This document shows positions 11,122 to 23,360 of a DNA stretch of 64,000 nt, in pieces (the first letter of the stretch is position 1; each line of letters opens with the position of its first letter). A program made the translations under genes and the position numbers. The notes under the pieces were generated by a model. That model did no database searches and was not told the DNA's origin. It was given only the letters and a program-made list of their open reading frames with translations. Origin of the DNA: Phyto melanocephala. Its lineage: Eukaryota; Arthropoda; Insecta; Diptera; Rhinophoridae. The stretch spans positions 73,159,043-73,223,042 of the forward strand of contig OW799234.1 in the NCBI GenBank assembly GCA_941918925.1, given 5' to 3'.

Positions 11122-11292
11122 AGTCGCATTTCAACTCTGGTTGGGTCGAGCTCGTGCGTCATTGTCGTTGTCAAATAAAGACAATCAAGGCGTACCTTTT
11201 CATCTGTCTTCGAGAGTTTTGCGTCTCACTCTCGCATTGGTTGTGTGGCGTCGGGTAGCGGTACAGAACTACAGTTACACGGAGTCTCAGCC
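11122..11292 (+). repeat. Dispersed repeat F, copy 2
   Basis: Same family as 738-912 and 42770-42942, here in the orientation with GTTGGGTCGAGCTCG at the left and CACGGAGTCTCAG at the right. Confidence 0.7.
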
Positions 11293-11492
11293 TCTGCAAA
11301 ACTTTTAACCATACACATCTACTAAAAAAGAAAGCATGTAAACGAACAAAAAAACGTAAACAAATTTTAACATTTGGGAAGAGAAATGCATAAATAAAAC
11401 AATGATCAGCTGTGGACTTAAATCTACTTTTGACAAAGAGTGAGTATTTCTTGTTTCTCATTTTTATATATGGATTTTGACAATTCTTGGCT

Positions 11493-11630
11493 ATTACACT
11501 TGCTCACTTCTTAGCGGAATGCGTGGAAGATGTTGAAAATGAAAAAAACTTGTTTATAGCCTTTTTACACTTACTCACATCTTAGCGGAATGCGTGGAAG
11601 ATGTTGAAAATGAAAAAAACTTGTTTACAT
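11493..11630. repeat. Direct duplication of about 67 bp
   Basis: CTTAGCGGAATGCGTGGAAG and the following GATGTTGAAAATGAAAAAAAC occur twice in direct order, each preceded by a CACTT(G/A)CTCAC block that belongs to the terminus of the next element. Confidence 0.75.
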
Positions 11631-12094
11631 TTGCAACATCTTTCATCCTTCATCTTTCATCTGTCATAATATTTATTGTAAATGTTTGCGCAAATAAAAA
11701 TTTAGAAAATTAATTTAGAAATTCTGTATTACTTGTATTAATTATTGCCCTTGGAGAGCAATTATTATTACAATATGCAGATTTTGTTAGAGAATGAAGA
11801 TATTAAGCTATTTTATTTTATACGACATATTTCAAGTCCACTCGTATGTATTTTTTTTTGTTTTTGGCATTTATAATTTTTTTCTAGTGATGCCATGTAA
11901 ATTTTTGCAACAATATTTGTTTTTTCTAGTGAAGACACTAAAATAATCGAAAGATGTTGAGTGGAACAAAATGATTTAGGAACATCTTTAAAAGATGTTG
12001 AGATATGTTGACACACAAACACGTACAATTCATATGGGAAGATGTTAACATCTTGTTGATTTGATGAAAGATGTGAGCAAGTGTAAAAAGGCTA
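11557..12094. mobile_element. 538-bp TIR element
   Basis: The ends are TAGCCTTTTTACACTTACTC and its imperfect complement GAGCAAGTGTAAAAAGGCTA. The interior contains no transposase frame. The left terminus is partly duplicated upstream (GGCTATTACACTTGCTCAC near 11490). Confidence 0.7.
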
Positions 12095-12148
12095 ATATGC
12101 ATTAAAAAACATTCTTGATAAAAATATCGATTTTCATTTCAATACTAA

Positions 12149-12825
12149 TACCCCTTTCGCATTGGGCAAGTCACTTGCTCAAGTTAGTTTTTTATTTTCT
12201 TTTATTTTTCTTTGAACTTGCTTTCATGTTCAGACTCAGCAACTGACTTGCCCAAGTTTCGTTCTCTTTTACTTATTATACTCTTCACACAGTGAAAAAG
12301 GGTATATATAGGTTTGTCATTCCGTTTGAAATTTCTACAATTATCAATTATCTACACATACATACAAACGTGGTATACTGGTTAGAGTGAGCCAAAAAAA
12401 TTTTTTTATTTTATATTTTATTAAAATTTTTATTGTTTTATTTTTAATTTTTCTTTTAATTTATTTTTTTTTAAGCAAACTTAATGTATAATATTACAAT
12501 GGGATGTTTTTATATTTGTATGTTTTGTATGTACGTATTTCATATGAGATAAATGGTGACATAAACAATTGTTGTTGCATGACAACACGTTGTGAAGGGT
12601 ATATAAGATTCGGCATGGCCGAATATAGCACTCTTGTTTGTTTTTACTACTCTTTTGTTTTTGGTTTCTCAACAAAAACTTGCTCGTACTTGCCGAGTAC
12701 AGGCAAGTGTGTACTCAAAAATGAGCAAGTTTCTTCCTCTTAACCCGACCTTACCCCTTTTGACTATAAACACAACACTTGCGCAAGTCACTTGCGCAAG
12801 TGACTTGCCTAGTCTGAAAGCCGTG
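12149..12825. mobile_element. TIR element E, copy 2, carrying R copy b
   Basis: Nearly identical along its length to 1510-2186, including the same nested R repeat (about 12276-12642) at the same internal position. The right end AGTCTGAAAGCCGTG is shared. TAATA flanks both sides and may be the target duplication. Confidence 0.8.
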
Positions 12826-12964
12826 TAATAAAATAAATAGAAACGATATATATATCGATATATTTTTTATTTGCCCATCCCTACTATACCAGATGTGTAT
12901 AAAGGGTGTTTGATTGTTAAATTTTCATACAAATTTTAAAGAAAAAATCTAATAATTTGTAAAA

Positions 12965-15786
12965 ATGATTTGTCGATTGTGTTTAAAAGACATTCCTAAA
13001 GAATCTAGTATCAAATTATATGAAAATGATGATGTGTCGGACGAATCAATAGAAATGGTTAGATTAATCGAAAAATATCTGGAAATTGAGGTATGTACAT
13101 ACATGCAATTGAAATTGTAAAGGCTTGTTTGTTTTCTTATAATTTTAATATTTTATGGACTAGATAAAACAGAATGATATTGTATCCACTATTATATGTC
13201 AAGATTGCTATGATCACCTGGAAGAGTTTCATCACTTCTCGAAACAAGTGGCCGAGAAACAACTAACGCTGCGTAAGGAGTTTTTAGATGTCAATCTCAA
13301 AAAAGAATATAACACAGATGAACAAGATGTTTGGTGCAATAATGATAATGAGACCAATAAAATTAATACGAATCCAAATGAAAGTACACAAGAGATGGTT
13401 TTAAACTACCCGATAAGCATGTTTAAAAATGAATCTGATAATGATGAAAAGGATGAACAGGAAATGCCTACTGAGGATTTAATGAACAATATTTTATGTA
13501 ATGGCGAAAAAGACAATATAGCACCTGATAGTGTTGCAGTCATTGATGAAGATGATAGTGAAGAAAATGATTATTTGCCTGACCAGATATCTTCAGATGG
13601 TACCTCTGTTTTCTTATTGTTTATTAATATTTTTACTTACTATTTTAAAATATACCTTTATTAGATGATGATGTTCCACTGATAAAATTAAAATCGAAAA
13701 AGAACACAGCTCAGAAAAAGAAACGTAAAAAAGCTACGACAAAGACTCGCGAATTAAAAGAAAAGAAACCAAAAAAGAAAAAGTTAACGGTGCAAGAAGA
13801 AGTTGCCATGTCTATGGACCTAATATGTGACATTTGTCAAACTCGTGTAGATACATGGAAGGCCCTGAGAGAACATTTCCTGCTTGCACATACCAAAACG
13901 CCATATATTAAGTGTTGTGATATTGTATATCGTAAACCACGAGCTCTTATGGAACATCTTGAGTGGCACAAAAATCCAGATATGTTTAAGTAAGTATTAC
14001 AACTATTTTAAATTTTTTTTTTTAATATGGACTTTTGCTGCTGAAGCGATTTTAATTTGTTTTAATTTTCATAATATATGCACCAATTATAGGTACGTAA
14101 AAAATTTGGCCCCCTAGGTCCTCTTCTTGTTCCTGGTTTTGCTTGGAAAATATATATAGTTGCCTCTTGGTTGAAAACGAATTTTATACCTAAGAAAAAA
14201 TATTTAAGCTATCTAAGAAATAATTGATAAAGAATTTGAACAAAAATAACAAGTGCTATACATGGTACTCGTTAAAGCAGTCAAGTGATGATGTGAAACA
14301 AAGGAATACATTGCATATAGTACAATGGTAGTGCAATGGACGCACTGTTTTCAATTATTGCGCTTTTGCTAAAGCTGCCCGAAAAGTTCATATTTCAAAG
14401 AGATCAAACTACAATCTAATATAAAATCGCCATTTGCTTCTGCGATCATACTCATAATAAACTTTTTTTAGTTTCATCAGATCGACATCCCCCATTCCCT
14501 TGTTGTAGTTCTGAACAACCAACGGGCAATCTATCAGGCATGTGATGGAAATCGAAAACGAAAACGAAGCAATTTTGAAAGTTCGTTTTTATACTCTATG
14601 AATAAAATTTTTGTAATTTTTGTTATATATGTACATAAATATTTCTATATTAAAAAGAATTTTATAACAAAAATTACAAAAATTTTATTCATAGAGTATT
14701 AAAACGAACTTTCAAAATTGCTTCGTTTTCGTTTTCGATTTCCATCACATACCTGTATGTCAATTTTACCTGCTTTTCCTGAAACACGCCGCTTTACTTT
14801 GCATACTGAAATTAGGTCAATAAAATAAGAAGCCAGATAAACAGCGAGATTATTTATCCATTTCACTACGTATATGACATCGGATGTAAAATAGCTTATA
14901 TCTCCACGTTTTATACCTTTTTGACCCGGAAACTGCTTTGGCATGTGTTTTCTGTTATTTCGAATAGTTCCGCATGCTAAAATGTCATTTTGCTGTAGAA
15001 TGTTTAGCAAGTTTACGCTTTTATAAAAGTTATCGCAGTAAACTTGGCCTCCTTTTTTCTGCCAGCGGTTTACATAACTGCAAAACCACAGATTCACCAA
15101 GACCGTGCTCCACTGACATTTTTTTTCCGCTCTACATATATTCCCACGTTATACAGGTATCCGGTATCTGATGCACACAAACACCAAAGTATAAAATCTG
15201 TTTTGTTCAATTGAATTTTATCATAAACAGTTAAAAACAGACATGCACCAAAAAAAAAACGTAAAACTGTGTACTCAGACGTTTATATAATGATGAAAAT
15301 TAACTACAAACATTTAATATCGTAAACAATTATATGATGAAAAACCCTTGGGCAAGTATGTTTTCACTGGTCGTCAAAGGGTTAAAAGTCAAAACCAACG
15401 CAAAGTTTTCATCTGCAAATTCTACAAAAGTACAGCATTTACAGGAAAAGATTGTTTATAAAGGAGATTATAAATATAGGAAATGACTATAGGATTCCTA
15501 AGAGAACTATTAACAAGTAAGAGTGCTATATTCGGCCAAGCCGAATCTTATATACCCTTCACAACGTGTAGTCATGCAATAACAGTAGTTTGTATCACCA
15601 TTCATCTCATATGAAATACGTACATACATATATAAAAACATCCCATTGTAAAATTAAAAATTAACGTATGTATGTTAAAAAAAAAAATAAAAAAAAAATT
15701 TAAAAAAAAAATAATTAAAATATAAATAATAAATATAAAACAAAAAAAAAAAAACAAATAAAAAAATTAAAAAAATAACAATAAAA

Positions 15787-15853
<67 letters not shown>

Positions 15854-18800
15854 TATATTAAATAAAAAATAAAAAAAAAATTTAAAAAAAAAATTTTAGA
15901 AAAAAATTTTAGAAAAAAATTTAAAAAAAATTAAAAGAAAAAATAATTAAAATATAAATATAAAACAAAAAAAAAATAAATAAAAAAAAAATTAAAAAAA
16001 ATAATAAAAATATAAATAATATATTAAATAAAAAATAAAAAAAAAATTTTTTTTTAAATAAAAAAATAAAAAATAAAAAAAATTTTTTTTGGCTCAGCTG
16101 GGATTCGATCCCACGTTTACTTTAACCAATATACAAGTTTGTATGTATGTATGTTGTTGTTGTAATGTTGTTTTTGTGAAAAAGAATCGAGGTGGTCGTG
16201 GGTTTTTGCTCATATCTCAGTTGTTTATCAACCGATGTTTCTGATTTTCAATACCGATCTACTCCCGAATATTTCTGATATTTTAATACCTCACCGGGGT
16301 CCAAGCGATTTCGGGGGGCTTCAAAAAGTTGATTTCAACATACACTCGGACAGACTGACAGAGCTTAATCGACTCCCCTATTCATAAGCTTTCAGAAAAT
16401 ATATACTTTATGGGGTCGGAAATGAAAATTGTAAAAATTTCGCACGGAATGACAAACCTATATATACCCTTTTTCACTGTGTGAAGGTATAACAAACGAA
16501 ATATTAGGTAGTCAACAAAAGTAACGTTAAAATAGTTTCTAAAATATATATCTGGCACAATGTATATTAAATTAGGTATCCTTAAGTCAGCCGCTACTTT
16601 CCACATGTCACAATTTCAAACATTCTCTTTATCTGTAATTTACAAATGTCAAACTTGAAAAAAAAAATTTATCGCAAAATCCTCTCCAAATTGATATCAC
16701 GTTATATAATTACATCATGTCAATAGTTTGAGATTAGTTTAAAAATCATTCTCAAAATTTTATTTTTTTTTAATTGTCAAACTTATTTTTAAGCGTTAAG
16801 GAGATCAACTTCTGTCTCTCTTTTTTATGTATGGAGTTTTACAATTTCCGGAGTTGAAATTATTTTTTTAAATATGTAGTTTGACATACTCCAGAACACA
16901 AAAAAATAATCAGCTGGGCTGGCACTGCCACCTTGTATAAGTGTACCCTGGTTTAAACTAATATTTTAATTTTTAAACATTTTTATTTTTACCAAGATTT
17001 TTTTAAATTGTGTTAATGAAAGAATAGTCTGGAAAAGTATGCTTTGTCGACACTAGCCGAGTGGAATGTATTTTCGAATACAGCTACGATTTAATCATCA
17101 GCAATCTTTGATCAGTGATTACGTGTGGAATTTAAATATTGTTACGTTTATACCTTTTATAAACGTTGGCTTATTTCCTTTGAATATACTTTGAGTTCTT
17201 TTATTGCAATCAAAAACACTTGAAATTTGTTATAAAATTAAGAGCACTTTATTTATTTAAATACACTCAGATATTGTTTTTATAGCAGTTTACTTATTTC
17301 ACTTATTGTTATACACCTTTATTATCAAACAGACCTTAATACGCCCTTTACAGGCTCTACAGTAATACTGATCATGTTAGCTGTGTTATTCGGCTATTTA
17401 TAGTAACATAGTGGTGTTCTGTAACATTCGACAAAGTTCTCGTATGTACACACTAGTTCATTCGAAAACCGTTATATTTAAATTAAGACGTAATGTTAAT
17501 GTTTAGTAATATGCAGGAATCATAAAAGTGCCTTAGAGTATGCTGCACATAATAACTCACCTCGTCTGCACACAACTTAACATCATGTTCGAACAACCAG
17601 CGAACCAAACGAAATGTCAAATGCACACAAACCAATACAAACAAAACTACTGTAACTTACTACTACGGCAAATATAACTAAAACAAAACTACAATGCAAA
17701 TACAGCTATTTAAAATAAATCTGTAACACTACCACCCGCTTAAGCCTGTTCGTCCCGAATAGGCACAAATTCACTTTTTCCGTACTTGGCGAGGCGCTCG
17801 AGATGAACCACCTTGGGCTCTTGTATTTCTGGATTCTACACACCACATCATTTATTCTTTTTATCACCTTATGCGGCCCATCCCAATGAGTTTGCAGTCC
17901 TTTATTGGTTATAAAGTAGAACTCGCTGACCATCATTAAAGTCTTCAGATTCGGCTGCTCGGTCATATATGGCCTTCATCTTGTCGCTGGTCATGTTTGT
18001 TTGGTCAAAGGGGCGCCCAAGTTATACTTTTGCAATGGTTCACGACTTTTTCTTGCTTGGCTTTTCGCTGCGACGCATTGGGCGGAATTTTCTATCCAAC
18101 CAGCTACAACCAGCGAACCAAACGAAATGTTAAATGTACACAAACCAATAGAAACCAATACTGTAACTTACTACTACGGCAAATATAACAAAACAAAACT
18201 ACAATGCAAATACAGCTATTTAAAATAAATCTGTATCAATATTGTCTTTTTAACTATCAGATTATAAAGTTAATTGATTCCAATAACTAATGTTTCCTTT
18301 TTTCATATTATATTACCACAACGAGTTAGCTCAAAATTTACAGACAGCAACCCTTTTACTTTTATTTATTTCTATTATCACTAGTTTTGTCTGCTATAGC
18401 CACCAGTTAGGTAGCGATAAGATTGTTTTGTAGTAAACAATAAATGTTTATAATCATTTGTATATTTTTTGTTTGGCTAGTATTCAACAGGGCATGGTGC
18501 ATACAATCATTCACTGTTGTTCAACCAACATTCTGTTAAAGACTGGCGAAACAAAAATATTCTAATTCTAATTTGCAAAAGTTCTTAATGGATCTATCTT
18601 TATATCAGAAGAGGAACCTTCTGTCCAAATTAAATCCGGACATTAACTAAATTAAGTATCCCCTTGAGAGTATGGACATCAGAATCTTTACTGATGGGGC
18701 ATAGGAGAATCCTAGACCTCGTACGTTAGGGAGACTCAGATTGCGATAGACTAACAGGTAGGCACTTATTAAGTTTGAATGCTTTGTGATCCCTAGTATA

Positions 18801-21800
18801 ACGAAGGACTGTGTAATTGTCGGCAATGTGAAATCGTTTTCTAGTCCTGCGGAAACGCCTATAGTGTCGCAGGACTTGTTGAAGAAGGGATCGTGAACGG
18901 TAGCTATGAATCGAGCGAAGGGATAGAAAAGAGAGCCGAAAAGTATTTGTCTGCTTCGGTATTTTCCAACATATATGTATATAAACTAGCATAACTCAGG
19001 TTTTGATTATTTCGATAGGTATTTCAAAAACCGCACACAGGAAGGAATTTGCACTGATTACTTTATAATTAATGACTTAGAAATTTCCTAAATTCAATTC
19101 AGGCAAATCGGTTAACTTGTACCAGCTATTCAAACAGTATCTAGATTGAAAACTGATATATTAACTTGAATATGTGCTTAAAGCACAACACAAAAAACAC
19201 AAATATCTAAAATAAAGAGAATACAATAAAAATAAACAACAAAAATTTAATAAAAATTAAAACAGTTCAAATGTAATACTAGAAAATACAACAAAGAAAC
19301 ACTTGGCTTGGTGTAAAAATAAACATTGTTCAACTAATAGCATCTTGTTAATAAACATGTGACATATAATGCAACTGCATAATTGCAAAAATTGCTTTAG
19401 CGACATCTTAAGCTAAAGGCAAACATTGAAAAACTTGTGGTAATGACGTGCAAAAAAGAATACAGGAAAAACAGATGTTGGTAAATTTCGACTAACTCAA
19501 TGATAATGATAATAATAATTATATACGAAAAAACATGAAATCAATTAGGACAAATAATTCTGTTCCAATTTTCAATACAATACTGAGTTAAATAGTTGAT
19601 ATTTACACACAAGATTTGTAGTTCTGATCAAAAGAGTGATGATGATGAAACCGTAGCTGGTTTCGAAAATGCATTCCATTCAGCTAGTATCGGATAACTA
19701 ACTTTTCCTAGATTTTCTGTCATTATCGCATTGAACTTATAACCTAAATTTAAAAATTAAAAAAAAAATATAATAAAAATTTCTATTGTTCAAAGTTCTA
19801 CAAGTGCATCTGCCGCCGATAAAATTTGTATTGACATTTGTGAAGCCTTTGTAATTGCAGATATACCCTTTTTAAAATTTAAAAATATCTTCAATACACA
19901 ATATCATTTAATATCTGATCCACATTGTCCTATCAAAACAAATATATGAAAATGGTTTATGAATTGATCGCAAATAAAATAAAGAAAAAAATTAAACATT
20001 TTATTAGGGTATTTATGGACAAAGCAGCTAAAGCCATCACTGTTTTTTACCCTTACATAACACCTGGAGCTAAATTCTTGTTCTGTGAAACTGAAATCAT
20101 CATATGTAACCTTGTCCGAAAAAAATATTTACCCCATAAAAACGTTGTTGGGTCGGTCATTTGGCCGATTTTTTGTTCCATACATAACAACATCGGCCCT
20201 TAAAATTTTACCACCCTTTATATTTGTGTTATTTTGGTTATATAAAATACTTCAGAGCAAATACCTAATTTCAGTTTATGTGTAGAACGAACTTTTTCTA
20301 TGCATAAAAACGTGTTAACTCCAATTAGACAGAGTTTTCTGTTAGAGAATTTATCGCAGCACTTTTTAATTTTTTATAACAAAGCTTTTAACGAACAAAA
20401 TGAAAAATATCTAAGTAATAAAAATTTGTAGTTGCATTAAGTTAAATAAAACTCAAATCGTGCAATATAGAAACTCTTTAAAATACGCAAATTTATTGGC
20501 ATATTTTGCAAATTTATTTAACATTAAAATCTTAATTAATTATTTCGTATTTATAAAATTATTGACTTTTTTCGGAAGTCCTTCCATTAAAGATTTTACA
20601 GTTGCTTTTGTTACCTTTTTGGAGGAGGTGGTTCATCTACACTTTAAATCGGACATGTTCTGGGACACCTTTCCTGTGTTCTTCAATTCCTTTTTTATAA
20701 GAGCCCAGTACCTTTATTCGAATACCACTCAAGAGCCTTTTTTTTCAATAGTGACATGATGCCAAATCAGGCCAAAAATATGTAGGCACTCGGTGCTGCC
20801 TCAAAAAGGTAAAAGTCGTTTTTGTAGTCACTCCGTGATATAAATTTCTGTATTTATCGTGCCTGATGCCACTGCAAATAGCTTGCCAAACGAGAAATTT
20901 CTTAGGGAATTTTGTTTGTTTTTTGTCCGGAACTCTTCCTGAACATTACTTTCATCAGCAACATAAAAATCTTGGCCGGGAAGTTGAGAAAAGTCTGCCA
21001 GTACGTATGTTTTGTCATCCATCACACAACAGGTGTATTTTCTTTTTAAATCTGACTTTAATTTTTTCGCTCTTTTTTTTGCTTCAAGTTCTTTACCGAA
21101 CTGTGATCTGGAACTTTCTGAACTTTGTATGTCTTCAGCCCAGCATAAGCTTTGGACCTTTGGACAAAACTATTAGAGCATTTCACCGTACGCGCGGTTT
21201 TCTGATAGAAGTGTTGGGTGCTCTTCGAAACGGTTGCTCGACTTCTTTTACCTTACCAATATCCCTTGGACCTTTTTTATTTCCTGATCCAGGTTTTCTT
21301 TCAATGTTCAAATCTTCCTTATACCGTTTAGTGGCATTTGAAACAGTTCGAGGGTCAAATTTCAATTTTTTGCTATTTTTTTAATAGTCAATGACAGATT
21401 TTTTCTTTAATTTTAATTACATTTTCACGTACTTTTTTTTCGCAGTTCATTTTGATCGTAATAACAATTGAAAATTAATGAGTTTTAAAAGGCATACCAA
21501 ATCTCACATGTATGTCGAGTATGTTAGACATGTATGTTGGTTTTCAAAAATTTTTGAAAACCTGAGTCTTTCGCATACCAACATAGCGTGTCTGTCATAC
21601 TTCATACAAAAATTCATTCAAATTTTTGCCGCTGCTGTGTGCATATCGCAAAGTTAAAAAAATGTCCCTCTAATATTATTTTCTGGAAAGAGTTTATTGA
21701 GAAATATAAAAGCTTCCCACAATTGTGGCAAATAAAATCAAATCTGTACCACAACAAACAATTGAAAATTAATGAATACAATGCATTAAAAGAAAAATTA

Positions 21801-23360
21801 AGTGAAATAGAAAAAAAATGCAACTATTGACAACTTTCCGCTTCATTGCCATGTTTTCGCTTCAAAAATTTCTGTGTAATGAAGTATGCCGTCAGCATTT
21901 GACAGTGTAATAGCTAAACCCAAAGTATGCCATACACATGTCTTAAGACAAGTATGCGTGTCTAATAGGCCTTTAAAATAAAAGTATCTGACATATTTAT
22001 ATATAAAAAGAAAAATTATTTATTACACGATTTGAGGTTTATTTAACTAAATGCAACTACAAATTTTTTTCAATACACTCCTTAATTTTACCAGCTTATT
22101 TTTAAGTTTTAAAAGCGATTTTAAAGAGCCTAACTTAGCCTTTACAAATGCCACAGTTCGAAAAACTCAATACACTTGCAATTTTTTTACTAATACACCC
22201 ACATTTTTCGCAATGACAGTTCCAGTGGCAGCTAAATTTGCATGCGAGTAAAAATTTGACGTGGCATGTCACTAAATGTTAAAACTATCAACAATGATAC
22301 CCTCTTAAAATTAAATGCAAATTTACTGGATTATTGTAAATTTGTAATTAAAGTTTTAACTTGTTAAATGTATTATTTTGATATATTTTTTGAAATGCGC
22401 ATTAAAAAAACCAAATTTGTTCATTATTGATCATTAATATTATTAAAATAATACTAATAAATTTTAAACGCCTCCCCAAAAATTCGCCTGTATGATGAAT
22501 TCGGTAATTCTATCTTAAACAAAATAAACAAAAAGTAAATATGGAGGCAAAATTTTAACAAGAAGAAAATGTTTTGAAGTTTACGTTTTGACGATATTTT
22601 AAAAATGCACTTGCACTCCCATGTGTAAACAGAAAAGCAAATGGCAAGAGATTCGACTATTTCGAAGAATTTTTCGCTAATATTACGTATACAACAATTG
22701 CAGGCACTACTTGCTTGTGTAAATGCAAGGTAAAATAATATTTTTAGCGTTTTTTTTTTTATTTTCGATAACAATATATGTAGGTTAATCGAAATTGTTT
22801 AACATAATACACATTACAACAGCTAATCTGGGATGTGATAAATTTCAAGTAAGGATGAAAGAAATTAAGAACCATTGATGATTTTAAATTCTAACAAAGA
22901 CATCGTATGTACTTGTACATAAACTTAACTTACCCTGTCTTGGAATTTCCTATCTCCTGGAATGTTTCAGTGTTATTTGGGCCCAAAATTCAGATCATAT
23001 ATTTATAAGTAGTTCAACAAAGAAATAAAAACATATGTAGTTTTCAATATTAAAATTAATTTTGAGAAAATGTTGAAACATTTTATTTAACAAGTTTTAA
23101 CAAGTTTTTAATATTTTCCTATTAAAATTCAAAAATTGTTTTTTCTTTTCCTTAAGATGTCAAATTTGTGATCAAAATATGTCCAGCGCTCGCAATTTAA
23201 CCATACATATTACAACAGAACATCCTGATAAAGCCGATTTGATAGAATTTTACGAGTGCGAACACTGTTCGAAACGTATACGCAATTATAATTTATTCAA
23301 GAAGCATTTACGTTCACACAATAAAGACACAGAAGTTGAATGTCATATTTGCAATAAAAG
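12965..23360 (+). CDS. Common 5' part of the ZAD zinc-finger gene
   Basis: Exons 1-4 encode residues 1-363 plus two bases of codon 364. Exon 4 (23157-23360) starts after CTTAAG and ends at AAAAG|GTAAGA. It carries two complete fingers and the Cys-Cys half of a third. The half finger cannot fold alone, so exon 4 must be joined to a downstream exon. The nearest in-phase exon with the His-His half is 31961-32516. Confidence 0.88.

Larger units (their letters stand above)
17028..19711. mobile_element. Large TIR element M (about 2.7 kb)
   Basis: Imperfect inverted ends of about 70 bp: GGAAAAGTATGC, then ACTAGCCGAGTGGAATG, and a TTTTCGAA..CAGCTACG block near 17032-17105, mirrored at 19640-19708. 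A Gypsy-type insertion lies inside, as does a weak LINE-like stretch. No intact transposase is present. Confidence 0.6.
13990..23156. other. Intron 3 of the ZAD gene
   Basis: A 9.2-kb intron made largely of mobile DNA: a piggyBac-like remnant, an R copy, MITE B, a large TIR element with a deleted Gypsy copy, a mariner-superfamily remnant and a MADF-like fragment, each listed separately. About 22000-23156 has no recognisable content. Confidence 0.75.

Noticed and set aside
16090..16130. Functional tRNA gene in repeat R
   Set aside because: Only the D-arm and T-arm-like parts are present; there is no anticodon arm or paired acceptor stem, and the block recurs in every long R copy.
19925..20203. 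92-aa frame
   Set aside because: Lys/Ile-rich AT translation, no motif, no splice or repeat support.
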